This document shows positions 24,179 to 33,893 of a DNA stretch of 64,000 nucleotides, piece after piece. Each line of letters starts with the position of its first letter. Within the stretch, counting starts at the first letter, position 1. The translations under genes and the position numbers were made by a program. The notes under the pieces were generated by a model that worked only from the letters and a program-made list of their open reading frames with translations, had not been told where the DNA came from and made no database searches. Source of the stretch: Epinephelus fuscoguttatus (Eukaryota; Chordata; Actinopteri; Perciformes; Serranidae); the NCBI RefSeq assembly GCF_011397635.1, contig NC_064753.1, positions 29,164,322-29,228,321 on the forward strand, given 5' to 3'.

Positions 24179-26959
24179 CACTACAAGAACAAGAGGGTCC
24201 TCGCCCTTCAGCCGAGGTCCCTAAATACTGGTGCTACTTGAATGTTTGATCTCTTGCCTACATCATGTAGCGTATTCCCCCCTCATTTCAGATATTACTG
24301 TTGAATATTTACAGGAAATATTTGCTCTAATTATTAACTGATTGATTGATTTTTGTCTCCTCCAGTGGGACCCGGGTTCTACCCTCCTCTGATGCATCAG
24401 CTGTCAGTGCCAGAGGACCCAGAGCAGTGGAATGTGGACCCTTCGTACTCCATGACACACAGTGTTGAAGCTATGGCCAAAGTAAAAGGCATCGGACGAG
24501 GCAAAAAATACAACCTGATGGCCCAAGTGATACCCATATACGGCTTTGGAATACTTCTTTACATCTTCTACATAATCTATAAGGTAATTACTATGACTGA
24601 TGTGCTTGGTGGGCAGGTTGTATGAATATATAATATACTGTGCTATACTGTTTATCATAAAGATACAGTGTAATGAGAAATACGATGGTTATATCAGTGA
24701 CAGCAGTGGCTGTGCATTTATTTCCCACTTAGCTCCTTTAATGTACAGTAGATTTAATAAAAAAAATATATATTGTTATGCTCTAATCATTTTTATGCTC
24801 ACAGCTGACATGTAGGGGAAAAGCAAATAAATCAGGACCCTACACGACAGCAACCAAGGCAAAGATGGAGAATAAGATTCGTAAGTACCTTCAGTGAATG
24901 ATGAATGCTTGATTGTATCAGCGTGACTCCAAAAACTGTGTATCTTCTAGGGTGTAATATAAACAGTTTGACCTTTTCTTACCAAATTAGTGCTTAAAGT
25001 TCTTTGGTGAAAGAATAATCGAAGCCCAAAGTACAGAAGCAAAATACTTTTGTTTTTATAAGGGAATTTGGTGCGTAAGTGACACCTTTCTTGACAGTGT
25101 GTAGCAGTACAAATCAACCACACACCTTCAGCATGTGTGTGTCAGTATACATATAAAATAAATGCTATGTATGTAAGTTGCCCATTATATTTTGATTTTA
25201 AACAATGTTTCTCTTGTACACCTTGTAGCACCCGATTATGAGCTTATCAGGCTTCAGGAGAGGCTTCTGCGAACAGAGGAGATGATGGAGAGGATTGTCT
25301 CTGGGAAGAGTCGTGGTTCTGGGAGGTTAGATTTATTTTTTCTCTTAAAAATGTACTTTTCACTGCCCGTAGCACAGAACAACTAGAAAAATTATTGCAT
25401 ACTGGGATAAATCAGCACAGACCTGGCATAGAAATAAATGGGCGAAAAATTAAAGAGAAAATTATTCAAAGGTGGAAAGGCCACTGGCATTTTTTACTGA
25501 ACAGCTTCTGCTCCTGCTTTATTTAAAAGGCCTTTGGTCATGAATAAAAAAAATAGGAATAGGAAAAATTATCTAGTTGCGAGTTTGTTGGAAAGTACTC
25601 GTCATATTCTTTGTGAGTGATTTGAATTAGTCATAACTCATTGAAAACCCTTTAATCTGAGCCTTACCTCACTCAGTATGGGCTTTGAGATATCAGGAAG
25701 AATCAGGAAATCAAGACCAAACAGGAAGTATGCAGTGAAGCAAGATATAGCAATTGAATGTAATAAGAATTTAACTGAGAGAGAACCATTTACCCAACAG
25801 GCATAAAGTGATGTATCATTGCATTTCCATCTTGCGTGACTCTGCTTCCTGATCTGTGCTGCTCTCTAGCGGAGGAGGACGGAGGAGGAAGAGTAAATCT
25901 TCAACATCAAAGAAGGAGGAGAAATTACTGAGGCAACTTAGACAGATCACGATGCTGATGCAAGAGGGCCGGTTAGAGGCAGCTTCCCCAGAGATGGAGG
26001 CTGAGGAGGTCCCCTACTGTGAAGACTGGGAAGGTACACGTCTACATCTGAAGCTCACATCATTTTACAAAATCCACATGTGTTGCGCTTGTAGTAGCAG
26101 GTTTTGTTTCCAGGGTAATCAAATATATTTGTATTATAAGAATTTGTTTTCTGCAGGCTACCCAGAGGAGACCTACCCAGAGTATGATGAGCCCTGTAGA
26201 AAACGTGGTTTTAATATCTTTACTCTGGAGGAACCCCCCCATCAGCCCACCGCCGAGGCCCTGGCAGAGAGGATGTTGCAAGAGGAGGAAGAGCTTACAG
26301 CAAGGAAACTATCCATAGTGGAAGAGGTGGATGAAGAGGCAGAAGAAGAGGGGGAGAAAGAAGAGGAAGAAGCGGAGGAAGCAGAGGAAGAGATGGAGGA
26401 AGAGGAGGAGGAGGAGGAGGAGGATGACGAGGAGGAGGACGAGGAGGAGGAAGAAGCTGAAGCAGAGAAAAGGTTGCTGCTCAGTCTTCCTTCATCCCAG
26501 CCTGCTGCGGAGAGAAAGCAGGAGAGACTTGGTCTGGAGGTGAGCAAAGAGCTGCAGTGTCTCAGCGGAGGGAGGAAGCAGATCAGCTTCAGTGAGCACA
26601 AAGATGTGTTCCACTACCCTAAAGAGGGTACATATGAAGAGGAGGAGGAAGAGAAGGAAGATGAGGTGGAGGAAGAGGATGAGGGGACAGAGGTGGAGGA
26701 GGATGAGGGGACAGAGGTGGAGGAGGATGAGGGGACAGAGGTGGAAGAGGAGGAGGAAGCTGATGAGGATGATCCAGTGATGGAAGCAGAGAACCTGCTG
26801 TTCAGTAGTGAGGGTTGTCCCAACCCAGAGGAGGAAGCTGAGAAGGATGAAGAAGAGTATATGTTAGAGCCTGTTGAGGGTGGTGATGCTATCCAGGCAG
26901 ACATGCCTAAAGAGGTCGGGACCAGTGGGCTGAGGATGCGGAACAGGAGGGAGACATAA
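14183..26959 (+). CDS. ric3: RIC3 acetylcholine receptor chaperone (six exons)
   Basis: RIC-3 is an endoplasmic-reticulum membrane protein that helps fold and assemble nicotinic acetylcholine and 5-HT3 receptors. Exons 14183-14300, 24366-24583, 24805-24880, 25229-25325, 25870-26033 and 26157-26959 join without a frame break into 1476 nt: 491 residues and a TAA stop. Residues about 8-27 form the N-terminal hydrophobic segment; residues 90-112 (core VIPIYGFGILLYIFYIIY) form the second, the most conserved RIC3 part. A coiled-coil-prone region covers about 140-200, followed by the conserved EDWEGYPEETYP across the exon 5/6 junction (about residues 221-232). The C-terminal half is very acidic and makes the protein longer than human RIC3 (369 residues, from memory). 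The start is chosen because it opens the typical N-terminal hydrophobic segment. tub lies convergently downstream. Confidence 0.95.
14375..14402. repeat. TGC/TGT trinucleotide run
   Basis: Imperfect (TGCTGT)-type run of about 28 bp, 75 bp inside the first ric3 intron. A simple microsatellite; not coding in the spliced product. Confidence 0.8.
16170..16795. mobile_element. Degenerate dispersed repeat (CAAGACCAAGACC type)
   Basis: Left part reads GTTGTAGTCAGGACCACC followed by many copies of AAGACCA-like words; the right part again has CCGAGACAAGAG and GACAAGACCAAGAC before CTCCCCCATAGTGC. The shape resembles non-autonomous fish DNA elements with purine-rich ends. Ends, class and target duplication are not established. 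Confidence 0.4.
16388..16426. repeat. Poly-A followed by (CAA)n
   Basis: About 18 A residues followed by seven or so CAA/ACA units. It could be a retroposon tail or a simple microsatellite; no retroposon body is recognisable directly beside it. Confidence 0.8.
17060..17347 (+). mobile_element. tRNA-derived SINE (family S2)
   Basis: The head contains GGCTGTCCACTAATTAGAAA and a B-box-like GGTTTGATCCCCGG near 17100. It is followed by CTTGGGCAAAATACTGAAGC, a GTGTG-rich spacer and the end GTAAGTCCATTTACCA. This differs from family S1. The head and the final GTCCATTTACCA are words found in a widespread fish SINE. No target duplication was seen. Confidence 0.7.
17348..18760 (-). mobile_element. BEL/Pao-like retrotransposon gag remnant
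   Basis: On the - strand, broken frames give segments typical of fish BEL/Pao gag: ITAALVQQQRTLSLPAKD and VFDGNSLQYRA (about 17950-18060), then DRLWFLEQLTKVQPGKP, LKALQACSLFLHGCFNMMEE and a lysine-rich end (KTGSKSVNKSLHRKD, about 17400-17480). Stops and frameshifts are frequent and no protease, reverse transcriptase or LTR was found, so it is a dead fragment. Assignment rests on motif memory, not on a search. The family S2 SINE abuts its low-coordinate end. Confidence 0.6.
20309..20935. repeat. Tandem duplication of about 300 bp with GA/TG/TC runs
   Basis: Two units (about 20309-20607 and 20608-20935) share, in order: GATATGCAGTACGGCAG, a GA-rich run, GGAGTGGAGTG, a TG run, CGCTAAAATTTGCAAATTAT, GAGCTGCAGGTTGCT, a TC run and CACCCACAATGAATATTTGG. 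They differ mainly in microsatellite length; unit 2 has an extra (AT)n at about 20850-20875. A long open frame here is only read-through of the repeats. Confidence 0.85.
21534..21900. repeat. Palindromic array with GA and (TG)n core
   Basis: The left arm GTATACATATGTGACACTAA (from about 21545) and the right arm ending GATTATTGTCACATATG (about 21825-21842) are inverted copies. The loop is about 60 bp of GA-rich DNA and a (TG)20-like run at about 21723-21762. The right arm matches the 3' region of the LINE at 61441-61560 in the same orientation. Confidence 0.75.
22376..22505 (-). mobile_element. L2-type LINE 3' end fragment
   Basis: Starts with a (TCAA)n run, then AATCACAATTTGCCTCACAG and GCTTTACAGCATACAACATC. 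This is the reverse complement of the 3' end of the LINE at 61830-61925. Only the terminal piece remains. Confidence 0.75.
22560..22966. repeat. Second palindromic GA/TG array
   Basis: GTATACATATGTGAC occurs at about 22599 and 22801 on the + strand, and its inverse near 22950, separated by GA-rich and TG-rich runs. The layout is like the array at 21534 but has an additional internal copy. The unit is again shared with the LINE 3' region at 61441. Confidence 0.7.
23277..24000. repeat. Diverged tandem pair, period about 365 bp
   Basis: Units at about 23277-23634 and 23635-24000 share ATCCAAACC, CACGTTGAAGA, CGATAAACGGTGT-like words, CACTTCCTGTTGGAGTTAGG and GCGCGTGATTTGTAGGTCTT in the same order. 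Reading frames on the - strand give two similar peptides around NCLVRLIKTYKSRARTHDLT, but nothing suggests translation. The pair forms the right part of the composite repeat. Confidence 0.8.
24145..24178. repeat. (AAT)n microsatellite
   Basis: Eleven or so AAT units after a GAAA run, near the right edge of the composite repeat and about 190 bp before ric3 exon 2. Confidence 0.9.
24366..24583 (+). CDS. ric3: ric3 exon 2 (transmembrane exon)
   Basis: Starts after CTCCAG and finishes codon 40; 72 further codons end in phase 0 at AAG/GTAATT. It encodes a proline-rich linker (GFYPPLMHQ), a lysine/glycine segment (AKVKGIGRGKK) and the conserved membrane segment IPIYGFGILLYIFYIIY. Confidence 0.95.
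24805..24880 (+). CDS. ric3: ric3 exon 3
   Basis: Follows the acceptor TGCTCACAG and ends at ATTC/GTAAGT. It encodes LTCRGKANKSGPYTTATKAK and MENKI, just after the membrane segment and so on its cytosolic or linker side. Phases match exons 2 and 4. Confidence 0.9.
25229..25325 (+). CDS. ric3: ric3 exon 4 (coiled-coil segment)
   Basis: Follows ACCTTGTAG and ends GGGAG/GTTAGA in phase 2. It encodes PDYELIRLQERLLRTEEMME with heptad-like leucine and glutamate spacing, which is the coiled-coil region of RIC3. Confidence 0.9.
25870..26033 (+). CDS. ric3: ric3 exon 5
   Basis: Follows CTCTCTAG and ends GACTGGGAAG/GTACAC. It encodes a basic stretch (GGGRRRKSKS), then KLLRQLRQITMLMQEGRLEA and the conserved EAEEVPYCEDWE. 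The next intron is only 123 bp and has no in-frame stop. Confidence 0.95.
26034..26156 (+). other. ric3: ric3 intron 5: short, open, divisible by three
   Basis: The intron is 123 bp, with GTACAC donor and TCTGCAG acceptor, and contains no in-frame stop. If retained, it would add 41 residues between EDWEG and YPEET without a frame change. The added sequence contains CCACSSRFC. The conserved EDWEGYPEET motif across the junction shows splicing is the main form. Confidence 0.85.
26157..26959 (+). CDS. ric3: ric3 exon 6 (acidic C-terminus)
   Basis: Follows TTTCTGCAG and completes the EGYPEETYPEYDEP motif. Then come PTAEALAERML, two long glutamate/aspartate-rich tracts (about residues 279-329 and 384-432), FSEHKDVFHYP between them, and the RIC3-like end GTSGLRMRNRRET before TAA at 26957-26959. 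Three 24-bp units lie in the second acidic tract. The acidic region is much longer than in mammalian RIC3. Confidence 0.95.
26678..26749 (+). repeat. ric3: Coding minisatellite, 3 x 24 bp in ric3
   Basis: Three units of 24 bp, each encoding DEGTEVEE, differ by a single base in the last unit. They lie in the second acidic tract and can change in number without shifting the frame. Confidence 0.95.
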
Positions 26960-26973
26960 AGGACTTTTCCTTT

Positions 26974-26979
26974 ATTAAA
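26974..26979 (+). promoter_or_regulatory. ric3: Possible ric3 polyadenylation signal ATTAAA
   Basis: ATTAAA lies 15 bp after the stop codon. It would give an unusually short 3' untranslated region, so a later signal may be used. Confidence 0.25.
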
Positions 26980-27140
26980 ATTGATTTTTTAAACATGCAG
27001 TGAACTCAGTCTTACTCAGATTGTACTTTGTTTATTGATGATCCCTTATATGTGTAAAATATAGAACACAAGCTAAATAGATACATGTAATGCTGCTCTG
27101 AAGCCATACTTTTATATGACAAAAGTCTCCTTTCGCACCA

Positions 27141-28629
27141 TTAAAGGAATACTTCACCCACAATTTGTGTATCAGTTATTCACTGTTTGTCGCCTTGACA
27201 TCATGAAGAAATCTTTGTTTTTCTAGCGTGCCCCCATGGTGAACAGAGAATCCAAAAAAGGCAAACATTCTTCATGAATCAAAGAAAACTGTTCAACAGC
27301 AGCAAAACTACATCAAAACATCCATTTACATACTCCCACTCAACTCCTGCAGTATGATCCAAGTCTCATTTGTTCAGTTGAATGCTTAGTACTTCCCAAA
27401 CCCAACACACTTTTGCTAAAACATCACGGTTTAAAACACTACAGTGCCAAGTGTCAAAAACTGCAGTTCTTTGAATGGCCACTTGAGGCTGGATCCAGAA
27501 GCCAGCCAATCCCCACAGACCCAGGCCTCGCGTCACCAGGCTCTTCATGTATGGGGAAGAGCCTGGTTTCCATTCACTCTGAATTTTGTCTGGATTCTGG
27601 TTCCAGTCTAGAGAGCGGATTCGGAATTCACCAAATTCACCAAAGTAAAAGTGTTCACCAAAGTAAAACTTTAAATTCTGGAGCACCATCGATTTACAAT
27701 AAAAGAAAAAGGTTAACTTAATGGTTTGGCGCTTTTCTTGTAAATTATATTCTTTAAATTAAAAAGTTTCACCGCATTTTTATTAGCTTGGTGCTTTTAT
27801 TTTGACGGAAAGGCGCATCCATCGAATCCTGTCTCTCTCGCCCTGGTTCTGGTTCCTTACCAAAACGGCCACTAAACGGCCCCAGACTACACAGACCCCC
27901 CTGTTAAAATGTCCAACTTTAACTTTTAACATTCATGCCAACTGTACAGGGGGTGAATTTTTGTATGGCTCACTCATTTACATTTATACAAAGGCCTAAA
28001 TTTACACATAATTAAGGGTAGGATGCTTTGAGTGACAGCCTGTGCCCATATTGTCCTCAGCTTCTTAGTCAGCCACCCCTCGCTCCTCAACAGCACCAGC
28101 CTCTGTCCCAAATATGGTCACTTCTGGCTCCAAAAGGCCTTTGAGCAAAAGTCCACAAACCAGTGTGTGATGTCACGGTGGCTATGTCCATTTTTTTTTT
28201 TTACAGCTTACTGTCAGTACAAACAGTCTCATGCATGGATAACTAGCGTGCCTGGGCAAGCGGGTCTGTTTGAACCCTGATCAAGCAGAGCTCAGACTCA
28301 CATGCATGCTCAGGAACGCCTTCATGGGTGGAAGTGTTTTATTTTTTAACAATTAGCACAAATGTCTGTGTTTGGGAAGTGCTGAGCATACGACTGAATT
28401 ATTCTTCAGGAGTTGTGTGAGTTCTTGTATACAGATGTTTTGATACGGTTTTGCAATTGTTAAACGTGGACCCCAGTGACTTCAATTCATGAAGAATGCT
28501 CGCCTTTTGGATCCTCTGCTCACGATGAAGGCATGCTAGAAAAACAAAGTTTTCTTTACAAATTCAAGACAACACATGATAAGTAACTGATACACGAACA
28601 ATCATTTCGTAGGTGAAGTGTTCCTTTAA
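27141..28629. mobile_element. Fold-back element with TTAA flanks, 1.48 kb (family B)
   Basis: TTAA at 27141-27144 and 28626-28629 flank inverted ends AGGAATACTTCACCCACAA and, on the other strand, AGGAACACTTCACCTACGAA. The inverted arms are about 250 bp or more: the left arm contains CATTCTTCATGAAT, TCAACAGCAGCAAAA and GTACTTCCCAAAC, mirrored on the right. The middle (27400-28330) has no recognisable coding sequence. It is a non-autonomous DNA element in the ric3-tub intergenic space. Confidence 0.8.
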
Positions 28630-30829
28630 TATGGTCAGAGCTTCTGATGGTTGATATGTACAATTTCATGAACAGGCTGTTTTGAAAGATCTAGCACACC
28701 CATTGTCCAGCCTGATTAGACTCTGTTAGACAAGTGTAAAGAAAATGTGCTTGATTGACGTCTCCCTCTGTCTCTCGTTACATCTGTTGAGGTGGTTATC
28801 GGTTATTTCCTGACATAGCCCAGCTTCTGTCAGTCACGTCCATTTAAAACACCTGTGTGGGTGTGCAGAACCTATAAAAGAACTGAATTCTTATTATAAA
28901 GTTTATTATAAAGTTAGTGACTGCTCATTTACTCAAGAAAGGCTCTATAGTTTTGACATGAAGCAATGATGTTATGGACACAGAGAACATTTGCATTATT
29001 TATCATCACCCCAGATTACTTTTACATGCCACTCTTATTACGTTTGAATCAGAAAATGTGTCCCATTAGCAGTAGTTTGACACTGTCATGTAATATCTGG
29101 CTCCACCCGGTGGTCCACTGCGGTTCGACACTTTGTGAAGCTCCCTGTTGCGCTAATGCAGCATTACAGCCTTATACAACAAGACGATAAATAACATCTA
29201 GGGAGCACTGCATATAACCCCCGAGCAAGAGCCATCACAGTGCACACAAACAGAGCAGAAGCAAAGCAGGTGGAGGCTGTGGTGGAGAAGGCTTTTGCAA
29301 ATAGGTAGCAGTGGTAAACAGCAGCAAAGCATGTGTGAATATATGCAGTAAATGTGGGCATGAGGATTAATAGATACAAAGTGCAGTAAGATGGGCAGGG
29401 TGTGGTAAGGAAGCTCTCCACTAACAGCAGCACAACTTTGACTTCAAGTGTTCTGCCAACGTTAAGTCATTAGCTGCTTTTCACATTGATGCCTCTGGTG
29501 ATTGATGGTATTAAGCTGTACTTTATTTCACCCTGTAGGGAAATCCATCCTTTGCACTCGATCCAACTGTTAAAGAGCAGCAAACTGCTGCAGCACAAGA
29601 GCCAGGGAGTAAGTCCAGTAGTGAGGCAGCTGTGAGCCACGGCAAGAGGCAGTGAAGTCTTTGAGTATTACAGAAAAATGTATATGTTACACCTGTCATG
29701 AGTCAGACAAAAGCAATGTCACTGTGACAGAACACAGTATGAGTCTTTAAATAGAATTTGGAGATGATGATAAATGGTTGCTACAATCAATATAGAACAA
29801 AAAAAGTCAGACATATTCATTAAGGTCAGGGTTAGGGCAGTTGAGATTATCAGCAGTGTTAGCACACATCACTCTTGCAGCCAGTGTTCTCACAGCAAAC
29901 ATCAAACATGTCTGTCTGACCAATAGACCTTTCTCACTGTGGACATTTTGACTGTCACGCACAGCTGTGACTTCTAACAATAGTAATGGCTGCAATCCAT
30001 TGAGGTGTTCCAGTCCCAGAGCCCCAGCATTGTGCATGTTGACTCGCTGACACCTGAACAGGCAAAACCATAATTAATATTATTATTTACACCTGCACTT
30101 CTTCTGGTATGACAAGTCAAATAGTCAGCTATGAGAAAGGTTTAATTTTATTATTTTTCAATCATTAAGAGAAATGTTGTTTTATTTTGAATGAAATATC
30201 CTATTGTATATAGCAGCTTTTAGTTGAAATGTTTAGGTTTGCAACTGTTTGATAATCTTTGACATCTCTTTTTCTGAGACATATTTGACATCTGAACATG
30301 AGCAGTCTTTTATCAATGTTTGTTAGCATGTGTAAGCTGCAAAACACAATAAAATGTCAAAGACTAGCATGTTTTATGGTTGTTACTCACGATGAAAATT
30401 GGGAAAAAAAACATACCAAGTTGTAGATTATCAACTTTAGATATAACTCACACTTCACACTTGGTCCTTTTCAGCCTTTTAAACGGACTCACTATATGTG
30501 AAAAAACCCTGAAGCTGAATCTTACGGTGTTTTCATGTAGTCCTTTTTAAATGAACCAAACTCAGTCCTCTTGAAGTGCACCAAAAAGTGGACTAACAGA
30601 AAAGGGACTCAGTTCAAGCATTATAGGTCGACATGGTTACATCTGTTTTTTCAGGCGCTCCAGTGTGATCTAGGGTCCTAAATACAGTGGTAAAGAGCTA
30701 AGCGAACCTGAAGCGCTTTGTGTTCAAAAGGCATAGGTTAAGCAAACTTTAACCAGTCACAACAGGATTTGGCATCCATTTGTATCACCCCAGTCATTTT
30801 TATAATGTTGGGACTGTGTTTTTGTCAAG
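28630..30829. other. Intergenic stretch, nothing recognised
   Basis: Lies between the 3' ends of ric3 and tub. No exon, RNA gene or clear repeat was recognised. Confidence 0.5.
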
Positions 30830-30990
30830 AGCTAGCGTTGTACTTTTTGTGGTTTTGGGTCTTGTTGGTAATTTGATATGTGCTCATTTTGTGCCTGTAG
30901 TTGCTTTGCAAATGTTTGTAGTTATTTTGTGTCTCTTTGCAGTTCCTTTGCACGTGTCTTTGTAGTAATTTAGAGTCTCTTCCTGGTCGG
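30830..30990. repeat. Degenerate minisatellite (TTTGTGTCTCTTTG type)
   Basis: Loose tandem units built on TTTTGTG, TTTGTAGT and TCTCTTTGCAGT words, period about 20-24 bp. This type of array is frequent in fish genomes. Confidence 0.5.
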
Positions 30991-31896
30991 TACTTGTTAA
31001 TTTGAGTGACATGTTGCAAGTAAAGGCCAGGTAGGTTGAATCAGTAATCCATCCACATGTAGCTGAGAACAAAATGACTGATTTGCTGGGACTGGACATT
31101 ATTAGTAACAAGAGATGGTATGTTCACTATTACCTTGTTTTAAAATAAGAGCAAAGGGAGAAAAAGATGAATGAAAAAGAACAGGGTTAGCAACGCATTT
31201 TTTGACTCACTGAAGTTTTATTTTTTTCCATGAACAAAGGACTGTGTTTATACCACCACAGTAAATTGTACACCATTTACTGTACATTACAACGAGAGCA
31301 CTAAAAACAGAAAGTGAAAGAACCTTTGGTTCCTGGACACATGTATGAAAAGCAGACTTTACAGCAAGAGTATCAACAATTTTAAAATAGAAATTTAAAA
31401 TAGTTAGAACACAATTGAGTACAAGAATAGCACATTTGATAAAGATTTCCTCATAACCCACAGTAACAATAGCGGTATCAGAGATTGTTCTTTGCCTTCA
31501 TTCAGCATTTTTTTTTTTTAATGGTCATAGAATACAAAATACTATCAGATATTTGAGAAAGAACACTGCCCCAGAAGAAGCAAGAGCAATAATATTTTGA
31601 GTAAAAATGTGAACAGCAATAAACCACGTGATATAGAAACTTACTGCCGGTCAGATGAGGAATGTACCGAACTCCATCTCAGTGGAGCAGAAAAGTAAAC
31701 AAAGATGTAAAGAGCGAGAAATGAAATATGCAAGTGTTTAAGCTGTGGCAGATTTACTCTGTTACTGTGTGTTTGATGGCAGTACATCAATCTGTGTTCA
31801 GTTTCGTTTTTCCAGGTAGGAGACGTCAGACGATATGAGCACAACCTTAAGCCTGAGTGCCTTTGATGTTTTATCTGCTGCCTGATTAACAGTACA
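30991..31896. other. Intergenic stretch, nothing recognised
   Basis: AT-rich sequence without recognised exons. It may include the distal 3' untranslated region of tub, but no confident polyadenylation signal could be assigned. Confidence 0.4.
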
Positions 31897-32058
31897 ATGT
31901 ATATAATTATTCGCCACTTTAGTGTAATGTGTTCTTGGCCCTGAATGTAATTCAAAAATATCTGGACAATCACTAAAATGTTGTCCAGTGATATAGAGGT
32001 TTTTGGCAGTGGCGCCCCCAGAAACTTTTCATAAGGGTGGCCAAATGGGGCCACTGAA
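31897..32058. repeat. Direct repeat copy 1 (host flank plus hAT end)
   Basis: 162 bp nearly identical to 34496-34658. It contains AGTGTAATGTGTTCTTGGCC, CTGGACAATCACTAAAATG and then the first 50 bp of the hAT element. Because the copy includes sequence outside the transposon, it is a duplication of DNA rather than two independent insertions. Confidence 0.9.
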
Positions 32059-32764
32059 CATCCTGGGGCGGCACACAAAAAAAATGCCATAACTGAATTT
32101 CAGGAATTTGATCATGCTGTTACATATAGGCTAGTTGAAAGCTTTGTCAATATGGAGAGTCACAGAATCACATTCTGATATACTTTGGTTTCTTATTTTA
32201 AAACTAATATCACAAATTATCTGATGTGCATAGACTTATACCAGTACAGATAACATTTTGGGGTCCACAACAATGCTGTTTTAATATGTTACGTATTTGT
32301 ACATGTTAGGAGATTCATTGTTCTTTCAATAGGGTGTTTGTCATTTTCCATTAAAAGATAGCTTTAATATGAAGGAGCACATTGATTGTAAGGAACAAAA
32401 CATTTACTGGGGACAAGCCTTCTCAAGTTTAGGGGAGACTCGTGGGTATAGAGTCCATTTTCATTCAGATATCTCTAGGTAAGAGTTCAAGGGACCCCTT
32501 TGGAAATGGCCATGCCAGCTGTCCCCTCACCAAAATTTAACATAACTTTGGAGCATTATTTGGCCGCTCTCCCTACAAGCCATGCTGACATGGTTGGTAC
32601 CAATGGATGTGTTAGGTTTTCTAGTTTTACAAGTTAACCCTACCTCCATGCTAGCTAAAAAATAAACTAGTGAGAGCTATTAGAGTTAGTAATGTCAGCC
32701 TCCAGTTTTTTTGCCAGAGGGGGCCAGTAATTGAATGAAGGCCCCCTCCCTGGGGGTGCCACTG
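32007..32764. mobile_element. hAT-type non-autonomous element, 758 bp
   Basis: The element starts CAGTGGCGCCCCCAG and ends CTGGGGGTGCCACTG, inverted ends typical of hAT elements. Flanks are GTTTTTGG (31999-32006) and GTTTCTGG (32765-32772), an 8-bp target duplication with one mismatch. The duplicate flank at 34.6 kb reads GTTTCTGG, supporting that as the original target. No transposase frame. Confidence 0.85.
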
Positions 32765-32772
32765 GTTTCTGG

Positions 32773-33759
32773 AGGTTTTTGCGACTCCAGCTATCTAATC
32801 AGTCGAAATGAGCTCTGCATTAGACAACTGAATTAGCTACAGAGAATTAGCCCCAATGTATGCGAGGACAGCAAGACCAGCAAAGACCAATTCAAGCTCA
32901 GCTCCTTCTATGGCCAAAGCATAACACTGGAATTAGTCTTCAAAGGCACAATAAAGTATGTACAGCTATATCTCATCCACGACAGACTTCAAAGTAAAGT
33001 GCACCACCATCCTACATTCGCATACATGACACTGTGACACAATATTGTATATGGGACACACCACAGTGTTACATGCCTTTGCCCTGTTCACGCCCTTGTC
33101 GCTAATTGTTTAGTGTGGAAACAAGACATGTTCCTTCTTGTGATGCTAATTTATGTGCTTGCAGCTCCACGGAGCTGATTTTTTTTTTTTTGCTAATGAT
33201 AACAGAAAACAAAACATGTAATAAATACATAAATAACAAAATAAATATAGTGTGACGTGCATGGTGGTTTTAATTCAGTAAGTACATAAGCAGTATTCAT
33301 GCTTAAGGGAGAGTGTGACAGCTTTGTGTGGCAGACCACATGAAATCCAGTCGGCTTTTAAAACTTACAGATGTGTAAATGTTAGTTATAATTTACAGGT
33401 AAAGAAATGTTAAATTTCTCTAACTACTACATAAAGGAACAGTGTTTGTTTTCATAATGTCTTTACAGTACAAAATGAGTATAGTTATCAAAACAAATGA
33501 ACTGGATTTTGAAAGTGGATTTGCTCTTTGTGCTTGTTTTCTTCCACTGACCTAGACCATCCCGAGGTCCCACCCCCACCCACCCCACCACACACACACA
33601 AACACACAAGACTTGAGGCCCCATAAAGCATTCTGGGATATGCAAGACTTCCAAGGTACTGGGTGATTTGGAGATCTCAAACCAGCCCCCAAGGATACAG
33701 TAACAGCCCTTGTTGAGAGGACAGATGGACCAGTTCTCCACTGAACTTCAGGCTGGGAT
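32773..33759 (-). other. Probable tub 3' untranslated and intergenic sequence
   Basis: Lies immediately downstream of the tub stop codon in the direction of tub transcription. It contains a short (CA)n at about 33590-33608 and AT-rich sequence. No other exon was recognised and the 3' end of the transcript cannot be fixed. Confidence 0.4.
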
Positions 33760-33893
33760 CTATTCACAGGCTAACTTGCTGTCAAAGCTGGAGAGGGCAA
33801 TGGCAAAGGCTTGCAGGGCACACATTGGGTAGTTATAGTCCATGGTGAAGACGTCCTCTGCCACACGGCCAAACTGCATCACAATGTAGTCAG
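33760..33893 (-). CDS. tub: tub last exon with conserved C-terminus
   Basis: Acceptor CCTCTTCAG. Encodes [40 protein letters not shown] and ACE before TAG (33760-33762). This contains the hydrophobic C-terminal helix that plugs the Tubby barrel, and both family signature blocks. Confidence 0.97.

Larger units (their letters stand above)
19929..24226. repeat. Composite repeat bounded by inverted GGGACCTCGG / CCGAGGTCCC
   Basis: The left edge reads AAAGCTGCAAGCAGCG then GGGACCTCGG; the right edge ends CCGAGGTCCC at about 24209-24222. Between them lie repeated blocks: ATGTGACCTAATGAAAC occurs at about 20007, 21370 and 21986; the tandem unit at 20309; palindromic microsatellite arrays; a LINE 3' fragment; and a tandem 360-bp pair. 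Together they look like one old fish repeat (head GCTGCAAGCAGCG) enlarged by internal duplication and insertion. No coding capacity was recognised. Confidence 0.6.
14301..24365 (+). other. ric3: ric3 intron 1 (10.1 kb)
   Basis: GTAAGG donor and TCCAG acceptor. From 14403 to about 16160 and from 18761 to 19928 I see nothing recognisable beyond poly-T/A runs. The remainder holds the dispersed repeat at 16170, the SINE at 17060, the BEL/Pao remnant at 17348 and the composite repeat at 19929, listed separately. Confidence 0.85.

Noticed and set aside
26242..26601. Serine-rich open frame on the - strand
   Set aside because: It is the antisense shadow of the acidic tract of ric3 exon 6 (GAG/GAA read as CTC/TTC).
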